This document shows positions 26,248-34,474 of a stretch of 64,000 nucleotides of DNA, in pieces. Numbering within the stretch: the first letter of the stretch is position 1; each line of letters begins with the position of its first letter. This DNA comes from Mumia sp050632745 (lineage in GTDB: Bacteria; Actinomycetota; Actinomycetes; Propionibacteriales; Nocardioidaceae): NCBI RefSeq assembly GCF_050632745.1, contig NZ_JBODSD010000002.1, positions 1,227,820-1,291,819 on the forward strand, given 5' to 3'. The position numbers and the translations under genes are program-made. Under the pieces are notes generated by a model. That model saw nothing but the letters and a program-made list of their open reading frames with translations. It was not told the DNA's origin and searched no databases.

Positions 26248-26931
26248 ATGGCTCTGGAGCACGCGATCCTCGTCTCGCTCGCCGAACGCTCGGCGACCGG
26301 CTACGACCTGACGCGCCGCTTCGACAAGTCGATCGGCTTCTTCTGGAAGGCGAGCCACCAGCAGATCTACAAGGTGCTCGGCCGGATGGAGGGCGACGGC
26401 CTGGTCGCATCGAAGGCCGTTCCGCAGGAGGGCCGCCCGGACAAGAAGGTGTACGCGATCACCGAGGTCGGGCGGGACGCGATCCAGGAGTGGTCACGCA
26501 CGCCGAGCGCGTCGGAGACCGCCCGCAGCGACTTCGCGGTCAAGCTGCGCGGGCTGCCGTACGGCGACCGTGACGCGATCCTCGCCGACGTCGACCGCCG
26601 TGCCGCGACGCACCGCGAGCGCCTCGCGTACTACCGCGCCGACGAGGCGCACAGCTTCCCCGACCCCGACGCGCTCGACGACGCGCAGCGCGCGCAGTAC
26701 GCGGTGCTGCGCGGCGGCATCCTGCTCGAGCAGGCGGGGCTGGACTGGTGCGAGGAGATCCTGGGGCTGCTGGGGGGTCTCGATACGCCGGGGGGTCTCG
26801 ATACGCCGGGGGGTCTCGATACGCCGGCTCGTTCCTCGCCGGCTACTCGACCACCAGGGAGCGCGGCTACTCGACCACCAGGGAGCGCGGCTACTCGACC
26901 ACCGGGGCGCGGCGGGAGCGCAGCGCGGTGA
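26248..26931 (+). CDS. PadR-family transcriptional regulator with repeat-encoded tail
   Basis: Winged-helix repressor of the PadR/Vir family: N-terminal DNA-binding domain (MALEHAILVSLAERSATGYD to YAITEVGR, about 1-85) and C-terminal helical dimerisation domain (about 90-175, RERLAYYRADEA). It is close to regulators of phenolic or drug responses. From about residue 177 the protein is translated repeat element: GGLDTP three times, a short core, then ATRPPGSA repeats, ending RGGSAAR. The ancestral protein must have ended near LDWCEEILGLL. The last 41 nt overlap the convergent SCO4848-type gene. Probably represses itself and perhaps the flavin monooxygenase. Confidence 0.85.
   Translation: MALEHAILVSLAERSATGYDLTRRFDKSIGFFWKASHQQIYKVLGRMEGDGLVASKAVPQEGRPDKKVYAITEVGRDAIQEWSRTPSASETARSDFAVKLRGLPYGDRDAILADVDRRAATHRERLAYYRADEAHSFPDPDALDDAQRAQYAVLRGGILLEQAGLDWCEEILGLLGGLDTPGGLDTPGGLDTPARSSPATRPPGSAATRPPGSAATRPPGRGGSAAR
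26776..26903. repeat. palindromic repeat element with both arms triplicated, locus 3
   Basis: GGTCTCGATACG begins at 26776, 26794 and 26812 (18-bp period). CTACTCGACCACC begins at 26843, 26867 and 26891 (24-bp period). Between them is a single core, CTCGTTCCTCGCCGG. Both periods are multiples of three, so the PadR frame is kept open throughout. The right arm also supplies the end of the convergent membrane-protein gene. Confidence 0.9.
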
Positions 26932-27154
26932 ACGCCACCCACAGCACGCCGAGCGCGATCGACACCGCCGCCACGATCAGCACCGCGTGCACCCACAGGA
27001 ATCCGGTCGGGGTGCTGTCGCCGACCGCACCCTCCCACGCCCGCTCGTCGTTCCACACCGCCATCCCGAACCGGGGCCAGATCACGATGTTGAACACCCC
27101 GGCGAGCACCAGGAACCACGCAGCACGTCGAGAGATCACCCGTCCAGTGAACAC
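26891..27154 (-). CDS. SCO4848-family small membrane protein
   Basis: An 87-residue protein with two membrane helices (about 11-31 and 53-79) joined by a loop containing FGMAVWNDERAWEG; this matches the actinobacterial SCO4848 family, whose function is unknown. Start is GTG without a good ribosome site. The last codons (APVVE and stop) come from the repeat element, a C-terminus equivalent to the PSPVE end of the CoA racemase. Convergent and overlapping with the PadR gene by 41 nt. Confidence 0.8.
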   Translation of the reverse strand: MFTGRVISRRAAWFLVLAGVFNIVIWPRFGMAVWNDERAWEGAVGDSTPTGFLWVHAVLIVAAVSIALGVLWVAFTALRSRRAPVVE

Positions 27155-27165
27155 CAGGGGTCCCC

Positions 27166-29205
27166 ATGCCTGAGCAGCACAGTCTCGAGAACAGCCCGTA
27201 CCCGCACCTCCTCTCCCCCCTCGAGGTCGCCGGCTTCACGCTGCGCAACCGCGTGATGATGGGCTCGATGCACACCAAGCTCGAGGACCGGGCGAGCGAC
27301 GTGCCGAAGCTCGCGGCGTACTTCGCCGAGCGGGCCAAGGGCGGCACGGCACTCCTCGTCACCGGCGGGTACGCCCCGAGCTGGCGAGGCTGGCTCAGTC
27401 CCCTCGGCTCCACGATGGCCAGCACGCGCCTGGCCGACCGGCACCGCGAGGTCACCGACGCCGTCCACGCGCACGACAGCCGGATCCTCATGCAGGTGCT
27501 GCACGCGGGGCGCTACGGCTACTCGCCGTTCTCGAAGGGCGTGTCGAGCAAGCAGTCCCCGATCACGCCGTTCAAGCCGAGCGCGATGAGCACCCGCGAG
27601 GTCGGGCGTACCGTCGACGACTTCGTCCGTGCGGCGAGGCTCGCTCAGCGCGCGGGGTACGACGGCGTGGAGATCATGGGCTCCGAGGGCTACCTCATCA
27701 ACCAGTTCCTCGCGGCCCGCACCAACGACCGTACGGACGCGTGGGGCGGCAGCGCCGAGAAGCGGATGCGCTTCCCGGTCGAGGTCGTCCGGCGCATCCG
27801 GGAGGCGGTCGGCGAGCGGTTCATCGTCCAGTACCGCATCTCGCTGCTCGACCTCGTCGACGACGCGCAGTCGTGGGACGAGACGCTCGAGCTCGCGCAC
27901 AGGATCGAGGCCGCGGGCGCGTCGATCCTCAACACCGGCATCGGGTGGCACGAGGCGCGGGTGCCCACCATCGTCACCTCGGTGCCGCGCGCCGCGTTCG
28001 CCTGGGTGACCGCCAAGCTGCGTCCCGAGGTCGGCATCCCGGTCATCGCCTCGAACCGCATCAACACCCCCGAGGTCGCCGAGCAGATCCTCGCCGACGG
28101 CCAGGCCGACATGGTGTCCATGGCGCGGCCGCTGCTCGCCGACGCGGAGTTCGTCAACAAGGCCGCCGAAGGCCGTGCGGACGAGATCAACACGTGCATC
28201 GCGTGCAACCAGGGGTGCCTCGACCACACCTTCAAGAACAAGCGCGCGACGTGCCTGGTCAACCCGCGGGCCGGGTACGAGACGGAGCTGCGGCTCCTGC
28301 CGGTCCCGAAGCCGCGTCGCAAGCGCGTCGCGGTCGTCGGCGCCGGTCCGGCGGGGCTCGCCGCGGCGACCGAGATCGCCGACCGCGGTCACACGGTCAC
28401 GTTGTACGAGGCCGACGACCACCTCGGCGGACAGTTCCGGCTCGCGCGACGGATCCCCGGCAAGGAGGAGTTCGCCGAGACGCTCCGCTACTACACGCGC
28501 CGCCTCGAGGTCACCGGCGTCGAGGTGCGGCTCGGTGTGCGCGCGACGACGGCGGACCTGGCGGCGTACGACGAGGTGGTCGTGGCGACGGGCGTCGTCC
28601 CGCGGGTGCCGGAGATCAAGGGGCTCGACCACGCGAGCGTCGTGTCGTACCCAGACGTCATCGACGGCCGCGCGGAGGTCGGCGAGAAAGTCGCGATCAT
28701 CGGCGCCGGCGGGATCGGCTTCGACGTCGCCGAGTTCCTGCTGCACGAGCCCGACGAGGAGCTCGGGGCGTGGATGGCGCGCTGGGGGGTGACCGACCCC
28801 GCGCTCGAGCCCGGCGGTCTCGCCACCAAGGTCAAGGCTCCGCCGAGGCGCGAGATCTGGTTGCTCCAGCGCAAGGACGCGCCGCTCGGCAAGGGCCTCG
28901 CGAAGACCTCGGGCTGGGTGCACCGGGCCACGCTCAAGGACTCCGGTGTCCACATGCTCGGCGGTGTCGCGTACGACTTCGTCGACGACGCCGGGCTCCA
29001 CCTGACCGACCGCGACGGCAACGCCCAGGTGCTGCCGGTGGACACGGTCGTCGTGTGCGCGGGGCAGGAGTCGGTCTCCGACCTCGTGGAGCCGCTGCGC
29101 GAGGCCGGCGTGAGCGTGCACGTCATCGGCGGCGCCGACGTCGCCGCCGAGCTCGACGCCAAGCGCGCGATCCGTCAGGCCACGGAGCTCGCCGCGCAGC
29201 TCTGA
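27166..29205 (+). CDS. fadH: NADPH-dependent 2,4-dienoyl-CoA reductase
   Basis: A 679-residue iron-sulfur flavoprotein that reduces 2,4-dienoyl-CoA esters during breakdown of unsaturated fatty acids. Order: an Old-Yellow-Enzyme TIM barrel binding FMN (1-345; LHAGRYGY, GSEGYLINQF, active-site RTNDRTDAWGG), the 4Fe-4S motif CIACNQGCLDHTF...C, then FAD (VAVVGAGPAGLAAA) and NADPH (VAIIGAGGIGFDVAEF) domains. The length matches E. coli FadH (672). Preceded by AGGGG. Other enoate or amine dehydrogenases share this layout, but the active-site segment favours FadH. Confidence 0.9.
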   Translation: MPEQHSLENSPYPHLLSPLEVAGFTLRNRVMMGSMHTKLEDRASDVPKLAAYFAERAKGGTALLVTGGYAPSWRGWLSPLGSTMASTRLADRHREVTDAVHAHDSRILMQVLHAGRYGYSPFSKGVSSKQSPITPFKPSAMSTREVGRTVDDFVRAARLAQRAGYDGVEIMGSEGYLINQFLAARTNDRTDAWGGSAEKRMRFPVEVVRRIREAVGERFIVQYRISLLDLVDDAQSWDETLELAHRIEAAGASILNTGIGWHEARVPTIVTSVPRAAFAWVTAKLRPEVGIPVIASNRINTPEVAEQILADGQADMVSMARPLLADAEFVNKAAEGRADEINTCIACNQGCLDHTFKNKRATCLVNPRAGYETELRLLPVPKPRRKRVAVVGAGPAGLAAATEIADRGHTVTLYEADDHLGGQFRLARRIPGKEEFAETLRYYTRRLEVTGVEVRLGVRATTADLAAYDEVVVATGVVPRVPEIKGLDHASVVSYPDVIDGRAEVGEKVAIIGAGGIGFDVAEFLLHEPDEELGAWMARWGVTDPALEPGGLATKVKAPPRREIWLLQRKDAPLGKGLAKTSGWVHRATLKDSGVHMLGGVAYDFVDDAGLHLTDRDGNAQVLPVDTVVVCAGQESVSDLVEPLREAGVSVHVIGGADVAAELDAKRAIRQATELAAQL

Positions 29206-29221
29206 CCGGGACGACCCGCAG

Positions 29222-29280
29222 GACGTGCGATTCCCGCTCCTGCGGCCCGCTGCGCGCGGGCGGGACGGGAATCGCACGTC
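29222..29280. repeat. long perfect inverted repeat between fadH and the aldo/keto reductase
   Basis: GACGTGCGATTCCCG (29222-29236) and its exact complement (29266-29280) enclose a 29-nt loop that itself contains CCCGC-N4/5-GCGGG. A nested hairpin of this size may end fadH transcription or be a copy of an extragenic palindrome family. It lies 17 nt after the fadH stop. Confidence 0.7.
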
Positions 29281-29314
29281 GTCGCGGTGGCCGGGTCCGC
29301 GCCATGATGGCGGC

Positions 29315-30238
29315 ATGAGACTCGCGTACGGCTGCATGGGACTCGGCTCCGCCGGCCCGACCCCGACCGCCGAGGAGCTGGACCGCGCCGACGCAGCGGT
29401 GACCACCGCGTACGACGTCGGCATCCGCCTCTTCGACCACGCCGACATCTACGGCGGCGGCACCGCGGAGGAGGTGTTCGGAGCGGTCCTCGCCCGTCAT
29501 CCGGGGCTGCGCGACGAGATCGAGATCCAGACCAAGTGCGGGATCGTGATCGGCGGCGCGGAGAACGGCAACGCGTACGACTTCTCGCGCGAGCACGTCC
29601 TCGCGTCGGTCGACGGGAGCCTCACGCGGCTCGGGGTCGACCGCGTCGACCGGCTGCTGCTCCATCGCCCTGACCCGCTCGCCCGCCCGGGGGAGATCGC
29701 CGACGCCTTCGAGGTCCTCGTCGCGGCCGGCAAGGTCGGCGCGTTCGGGGTCTCGAACATGTCCGCCGCGCAGATCGCGCACCTGCGCGGCTCCGTACGC
29801 CAGCCGCTGGACGTCAACCAGGTCGAGCTCGGGCTGCACCACCGTGACCTGATCGAGGCCGGAGTGCTCGTGAACCACCCGGACGCGACCGCGTACGCAC
29901 CGGTCGCCGGCACGCTCGAGTACTGCACCGACCACGCGATCACCGTCCAGGCGTGGGGACCGCTGGCGCAGGGCCGGTTCACCGGAAGGCCTCGCGGCCC
30001 CGAGGACGAGGAGCCCGCGGCGCTCGTCCGCCGGTACGCCGACGCCCTCGGCGCCGCCCCCGAGGCCGTGGTCCTCGGCTGGCTCCTCAAGCATCCCGCC
30101 GAGATCATCGCGGTGATCGGCACCACCGACCCCCAGCGCATCCGGGCGTGCGCCGACGCGGAGCAGGTCGCCGAGGCGATGACGCGCACCCAGTGGTGGT
30201 CGTTGTGGACGGCCGCACGTGGTAAGCCGGTGCCGTGA
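29315..30238 (+). CDS. aldo/keto reductase
   Basis: NADPH-dependent (beta/alpha)8-barrel oxidoreductase of 307 residues, closest in outline to the E. coli YdhF group. The catalytic tetrad is visible as Asp and Tyr in FDHADIYGGG, Lys in IQTKCGIV and His in LLLHRPDPL; the coenzyme site is PEAVVLGWLLKHP and VIGTTDP. Substrate unknown. Its stop overlaps the manA GTG start (GTGA), so the next two genes are co-translated with it. Confidence 0.9.
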   Translation: MRLAYGCMGLGSAGPTPTAEELDRADAAVTTAYDVGIRLFDHADIYGGGTAEEVFGAVLARHPGLRDEIEIQTKCGIVIGGAENGNAYDFSREHVLASVDGSLTRLGVDRVDRLLLHRPDPLARPGEIADAFEVLVAAGKVGAFGVSNMSAAQIAHLRGSVRQPLDVNQVELGLHHRDLIEAGVLVNHPDATAYAPVAGTLEYCTDHAITVQAWGPLAQGRFTGRPRGPEDEEPAALVRRYADALGAAPEAVVLGWLLKHPAEIIAVIGTTDPQRIRACADAEQVAEAMTRTQWWSLWTAARGKPVP

Positions 30239-31290
30239 CTGCGACCCCCCAGCTGCTCCAGCCGAACCTCGTCCACCACTTCTACGCCGGCGGCGCCCGC
30301 ATCGCCGCGCTGCGCGGACTGCCCCCGGTCGAGCGGTGCCCGGAGGAGTGGGTCGGTGCGACCGTGTCCCGTGCCGACTCCCCGACCGTCGGCCTGGCCC
30401 GGACGACGGACGGAGCCCTGGTCCGCGACCTCGTCGAGGCCGACCCGGAGGGCTGGGTCGGTGCCGCGAGCGACGGCGCCGCGACCCTCCCGGGAGACAC
30501 CGGCATCCTGCTGAAGCTGCTCGACGCCGGCCAGCGCCTGCCGGTCCACGTCCACCCCGACCGCGACTTCGCCGCGCGGCACCTCGACTGCCCGTACGGC
30601 AAGACCGAGGCATGGTTCGTGCTGGACGCCAGCGGTGACGCCGCCGTCTACCTCGGCTGGAGCACCGACGTCGATCCCGACGAGCTCGCCGAGCGCCGCG
30701 ACGCGCAGGACGGCGACTGGATGCTGAGCCGGCTGAACCGCATCCCCGTACGCCCGGGCGACGGCTTCCTCGTCCCCGCGGGCACGCCGCACGCGATCGG
30801 GGAGGGCGTGTTCGTCGCCGAGGTCCAGGAGCCGACCGACTTCTCGATCCTGCTCGAGTGGTCGATCACCACCTCGACGCGGGAGGAGTCCCACCTCGGG
30901 CTCGGGTTCGACCGCGCGATGGAAGCGGTGTCCATCACGGCCCTCGACGCCGACGACCTCGCTCGCCTCACCGTCCACCACGACCTGGCGGACCGTGCCG
31001 CGACCCCGGTGCCGTTGCTGCCGGAGGCGGGGGACCCCTTCTTCCGGCTGCACCTCCTGTCCCCTGACCACGGCGACGCTCCGCAGGTCCCCGAAGGCTT
31101 CGCGGCCCTGGTCGTGCTGTCGGGGACCGGCGTCCTCGAGGGCACCACCGCGGTGCCGGTCGGGGGCGGCCAGTCGTGGGTGGTCCCGGCCGCGTTCGGG
31201 CCGTGGCGCCTGGTCGGCGACGCCCGGGTGCTCGTGGCCCGTCCTGGCGAGAGGTGGCGCGGCTCGCCCGTCGGGCGCATCGTGGGGTGA
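30235..31290 (+). CDS. manA: class I mannose-6-phosphate isomerase-like protein
   Basis: Zinc cupin enzyme of 351 residues, predicted to interconvert mannose-6-phosphate and fructose-6-phosphate. Metal and active-site motifs are seen: PVHVHPDRDFA (two His), YGKTEAWFVLD (Glu) and VPAGTPHAIGEGVFVAEVQ (His, Gln). It is shorter than E. coli ManA and resembles the compact bacterial forms, so another sugar phosphate is possible. Second gene of a three-gene overlap cluster. Confidence 0.83.
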   Translation: MTATPQLLQPNLVHHFYAGGARIAALRGLPPVERCPEEWVGATVSRADSPTVGLARTTDGALVRDLVEADPEGWVGAASDGAATLPGDTGILLKLLDAGQRLPVHVHPDRDFAARHLDCPYGKTEAWFVLDASGDAAVYLGWSTDVDPDELAERRDAQDGDWMLSRLNRIPVRPGDGFLVPAGTPHAIGEGVFVAEVQEPTDFSILLEWSITTSTREESHLGLGFDRAMEAVSITALDADDLARLTVHHDLADRAATPVPLLPEAGDPFFRLHLLSPDHGDAPQVPEGFAALVVLSGTGVLEGTTAVPVGGGQSWVVPAAFGPWRLVGDARVLVARPGERWRGSPVGRIVG

Positions 31291-32066
31291 TGTCGTCCCG
31301 CGTCACCGCCCTCGGACCTGCCGTCCTCGCGGCCGCGACCGTCCTCGCCGGCCTCCCCGGCAGCGCGCCGGCCGCGGCGGCGCCAGGCTCGTCGGCCACG
31401 TCGTCGACGGCCGTCGTCCAGGCCATGCTCCGCTCCGCCGGCACCGTCCGGCTCGACGGCGTGACCGTGCGCCTGCGGGCCGGCACGCGCCAGGTCGTGA
31501 CCGTCAACCGCACCCGGTCGTACCGCGCCCGCGTCACCTACTGGGTGCTGCGCGACGGACGCTGGGTCGTCAAGCGACGCACGACCGACGGGCGCATCGG
31601 GTACGGCGGGCTGGTCGCCGCGACCAAGCGCAAGCAGTCGACGGGGACCACGCCGCTCGGCACGTTCACGATGACGGAGGCGTTCGGGCTGCGTCCGCGT
31701 CCGAGCGGCACGGCGCTGCCGTACCGGAAGGTTCGCAAGGGCGACTACTGGGTGCAGGACAACCGCTCGGCGTTCTACAACACCCTGCGCAACAAGGGCG
31801 CCGGCGGCTTCCGGTGGTGGCTGCCCGCGTCGAACCCCAACGCCTCCGAGCGGCTCCGCGACTACCGCCGCCAGTACGTCTGGTCGATCGTCATCGACTT
31901 CAACCGCCCGCCGAATGCGGTCCGCTACCGCGGGTCGGGCATCTTCCTGCACGCGAACGGCAAGGCCGCGACCGCGGGATGCGTGTCCGTTCCGGCACCT
32001 TTCGTGAAGTTCGTCCTGAAACGCCTCCGCGCGAACCGTGCACCGGTCATCGCGATCGGCCGCTAG
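31290..32066 (+). CDS. secreted L,D-transpeptidase (YkuD domain)
   Basis: Exported protein of 258 residues: signal peptide 1-31 ending SAPAAAA, then a catalytic YkuD-type domain (about 80-258). The active site IFLHANGKAATAGCVSVP contains His221 and Cys231. Such enzymes form 3-3 peptidoglycan cross-links or attach proteins to the wall. The domain lies at the C-terminus with no extra Ig or LysM modules, so it may belong to the less typical YkuD branch without proven transpeptidase activity. Its ATG overlaps the manA stop. Confidence 0.85.
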   Translation: MSSRVTALGPAVLAAATVLAGLPGSAPAAAAPGSSATSSTAVVQAMLRSAGTVRLDGVTVRLRAGTRQVVTVNRTRSYRARVTYWVLRDGRWVVKRRTTDGRIGYGGLVAATKRKQSTGTTPLGTFTMTEAFGLRPRPSGTALPYRKVRKGDYWVQDNRSAFYNTLRNKGAGGFRWWLPASNPNASERLRDYRRQYVWSIVIDFNRPPNAVRYRGSGIFLHANGKAATAGCVSVPAPFVKFVLKRLRANRAPVIAIGR

Positions 32067-32174
32067 CGCCGTTTCAATCTGACGACATCGGGCACCTGCA
32101 CTAGCGTCATTGGCGTGCGGCAGGACGCCGTACGAGTACCTGGGTCCCCCGGCCCGGGAGAGGAGTGGAAAAGC

Positions 32175-32318
32175 ATGACGTTCTTGCTCTGGATCCTTGC
32201 AGTCATCCTCGTGGTTGCCGGCATCGTGGCGCTGGTGCGCCGCCAGTTCCTCTGGGGCATCGTCCTCATCATCGTGGGCCTCCTCGTGGGCCCGGGTGGC
32301 GTGAGCGTCTTCAACTAG
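32175..32318 (+). CDS. GPGG-motif small membrane protein
   Basis: A 47-residue peptide with two short membrane helices (MTFLLWILAVILVVAGIVAL and LWGIVLIIVGLL) followed by GPGGVSVFN. The GPGG-end family is widespread in actinobacteria; its function is unknown. A GAGAGGAG ribosome site lies 9 nt upstream. Confidence 0.85.
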   Translation: MTFLLWILAVILVVAGIVALVRRQFLWGIVLIIVGLLVGPGGVSVFN

Positions 32319-32342
32319 CCGCAGAGCACGTAGGCTGGCGAC

Positions 32343-33188
32343 ATGGAGCTCGTGATCCTTGTCGTCATCGCCGCGATCGCCCTGTACCTGGTCAGCGAGC
32401 GTCGAAAGACGAAGGCGCGCGAGAGCGCCGAGCTCGCTGACCAGGTCGCGGCGGTCCGCAAGACCGCGTTCGAGGACGTCACCGCCCTCGGCGAAGAGCT
32501 CCAGAAGCTCGACGCCGACCTGGTCGGGACGCCGCTCGACGAGGGTGCCAACGCCGACTACCAGCGGGCCCTCGATGCGTACGAGTCGGCGAAGACGGCC
32601 GTGGATGCCCTCGAGAAGCCCGAGGACGTCCGGCACGTCACCGAGATCCTGGAGGACGGGCGGTACGCGATCGCGTGCGTCCAGGCGCGGGTGGTGGGCG
32701 ACCCCCTCCCCGCGAAGCGCCCCCCTTGCTTCTTCGACCCCCGCCACGGCCTGTCCGTCGAGGACGTCCAGTACGCGCCGATCGACGGGGTCGTCCGTGA
32801 CGTCCCTGCCTGCGCGCTCGACGCCGAGCGCGTCAAGGCCGGCGCCGACCCCGACACCCGCAAGGTGATGGTCGGGGCACAGCGCGTCCCGTACTGGCAG
32901 GCGGGCCCCGCCTACGCGCCGTACGCGGCCGGCTACTTCTCCGCGTTCGCCTTCATGCCGGCGCTGTTCATGGGCACGATGCTCGGCGGCATGTTCGCCA
33001 CCGATGCCGGCCTCGATCCCGCTGAGTACGGCGACGGCAGCGATGCCGGTGGCGACGGCGGCGACTTCGGTGGTGACGGCGGCGGTGACGCCGGTGGAGA
33101 TGCCGGTGGCGACGGCGGCGGCTTCGGCGACTGGGGCGGCGGCGGTGACGGCGGCGGGTTCGACTTCGGCGGCGGCTTCGACTTCTGA
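32343..33188 (+). CDS. membrane-anchored protein with Gly/Asp-rich tail
   Basis: A 281-residue protein of no family I can name. One N-terminal membrane helix (2-18), a coiled helical region (about 25-100, KKxxAxE rich), then a conserved-looking core CFFDPRHGLSVEDVQYAPIDG with VPACALDAERVKAG and VPYWQAGPAYAPYAAGYF. A hydrophobic stretch (about 200-222, FMPALFMGTMLGGMF) is followed by about 60 residues almost entirely Gly and Asp, ending FDFGGGFDF. The last part resembles the tails of TPM-type membrane proteins. TAGGCT lies 6 nt before the ATG: probably leaderless. The DUF1697 gene follows 6 nt later. Confidence 0.75.
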   Translation: MELVILVVIAAIALYLVSERRKTKARESAELADQVAAVRKTAFEDVTALGEELQKLDADLVGTPLDEGANADYQRALDAYESAKTAVDALEKPEDVRHVTEILEDGRYAIACVQARVVGDPLPAKRPPCFFDPRHGLSVEDVQYAPIDGVVRDVPACALDAERVKAGADPDTRKVMVGAQRVPYWQAGPAYAPYAAGYFSAFAFMPALFMGTMLGGMFATDAGLDPAEYGDGSDAGGDGGDFGGDGGGDAGGDAGGDGGGFGDWGGGGDGGGFDFGGGFDF

Positions 33189-33194
33189 CCGCTG

Positions 33195-33722
33195 ATGCCT
33201 GACAAGGTCGCCTACCTCCTGCGGGCCGTCAACGTCGGCGGCAACAAGGTCCCGATGGCCGAGCTCCGTACGCTCGCGTCCGACCTCGGAGCGACCGACG
33301 TCGCCACGTACGTGAACTCCGGCAACCTCGTCTGCGTCCCGCCCGGGGATCCCGTGACGTTCGGGTCGGCACTCGAGGCGGGGATCGCCGACCGCATGGG
33401 CGTGACCACCGACGCGATCCCGCGGACGGCCGCCGAGCTGCGGGCGGCGCGCAAGGCCTTCCCGTACGAGGTCCACGAGGAGAAGTTCTGCTATGTGTGG
33501 TTCCTCGCAGGCAAGCCGACCGCGAAGGCGGTCAAGGCCGTGGAGGCGTACGACTTCGGCGAGGACCAGATCACCGCGATCGGCCAGGACCTCCACATCC
33601 GGTACGCCGACGGCGCGGGCCGCAGCCCGGTCACCGCTCCACGGCTCCTCAAGCTCTGCGGCGTCCCCGGCACGGGGCGCAACCTGCGCACGGTCGAGAA
33701 GCTCGCCGCGATGGCCGAGTGA
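33195..33722 (+). CDS. DUF1697 family protein
   Basis: A 175-residue cytoplasmic protein matching DUF1697: the start YLLRAVNVGGNKVPMAELR, the TYVNSGNLVC motif and the end SPVTAPRLLKLCGVPGTGRNLRTVEKL are characteristic. No enzymatic role is known. It starts 6 nt after the Gly/Asp-rich gene and probably shares its transcript. It ends 3 nt from the convergent WYL regulator gene. Confidence 0.88.
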   Translation: MPDKVAYLLRAVNVGGNKVPMAELRTLASDLGATDVATYVNSGNLVCVPPGDPVTFGSALEAGIADRMGVTTDAIPRTAAELRAARKAFPYEVHEEKFCYVWFLAGKPTAKAVKAVEAYDFGEDQITAIGQDLHIRYADGAGRSPVTAPRLLKLCGVPGTGRNLRTVEKLAAMAE

Positions 33723-33725
33723 GTC

Positions 33726-34424
33726 TCAGAGGTCGGCGACGGGCGCCGCGGTCGGGGGCGGCGTACCGATGCTCTCGACCGGGAGGTCGACGGCCCGCTC
33801 GGCGGTGAGCCGCGCCCGTTCGATCCGGTCGAGCCGGAACCATCGGAGCTCGTCCTGCGCGCGGCAGCGCGCCACCAGGTACCACGAGCCGCGCGTGGAC
33901 GCGAGGATCTGCGGGTCGACGCGACGGTCGGTGACGGTTCCCGAGCCGTCGCGATAGCGCAGCGAGACGACGCGCCTCTCGTGGAGCGCCTGCTCCACGG
34001 CCCGCCGCGAGCGGGCGTCGCCCGCGACGTCCTCCGCGTGGTCGATCCACACGCGTTCGGAGAGGGCGGTCGCACGCAGACGCGTCGGTGGCGCCATGCC
34101 GTCGAGCACCTTCGCGAGCGCGGCACGCGCCTGCGCGTCGAACGGCTGACCCCGGTGGGCGGAGATCGCCGCGGCGAGTCCCGAGACCTCGGCCTCGGAG
34201 AAGTTCAGCGGCGGGAGAGTCGCGGCGGGGTCCACGACGTAGCCGCCGTGGCGACCCAGGCGCGCCCAGATCGGGAACCCGCCCTGCTGCAGCGCGGACA
34301 CGTCGCGCTTGATCGTCCGGACGCTGACCTCGTACGTCGCGGCCAGCTGCTCGGCGGTCCGGCCCCGCGTCCCGGCGCGGCGCAGCTCCTCGCGGATGGC
34401 GTACAGCCGGTCGGTGCGGTTCAT
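33726..34424 (-). CDS. YafY-like transcriptional regulator (HTH and WYL domain)
   Basis: A 232-residue regulator: N-terminal DeoR-like helix-turn-helix (LYAIREELRRAGTRGRTAEQLAATYEVSVRTIKRDVSALQ, shown here only as its outline at residues 8-48) and a C-terminal WYL ligand-binding domain with GSWYLVARCR and ELRWFRLDRIE. WYL regulators of this type usually control an adjacent divergent gene. Here that is the alpha/beta hydrolase starting 50 bp away. The ATG was chosen where similarity begins; the frame continues upstream into the shared promoter. Confidence 0.88.
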   Translation of the reverse strand: MNRTDRLYAIREELRRAGTRGRTAEQLAATYEVSVRTIKRDVSALQQGGFPIWARLGRHGGYVVDPAATLPPLNFSEAEVSGLAAAISAHRGQPFDAQARAALAKVLDGMAPPTRLRATALSERVWIDHAEDVAGDARSRRAVEQALHERRVVSLRYRDGSGTVTDRRVDPQILASTRGSWYLVARCRAQDELRWFRLDRIERARLTAERAVDLPVESIGTPPPTAAPVADL

Positions 34425-34430
34425 GAGAAA

Positions 34431-34456
34431 AAGGGTGCCACAAGGGTGACAGGGTG
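34431..34456. promoter_or_regulatory. short direct repeats between WYL regulator and hydrolase
   Basis: AAGGGTG occurs at 34431 and 34442, 11 bp apart, with CAGGGTG at 34450. The repeats fill the 50-bp divergent promoter and are candidate binding sites for the WYL regulator. Confidence 0.35.
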
Positions 34457-34474
34457 GAGCGAGACGATGGACCC

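Noticed and set aside
26776..26903. The triplicated repeats as a CRISPR array
   Set aside because: Unit periods of 18 and 24 bp with no unique spacers and no cas genes; they are arms of a palindromic element.
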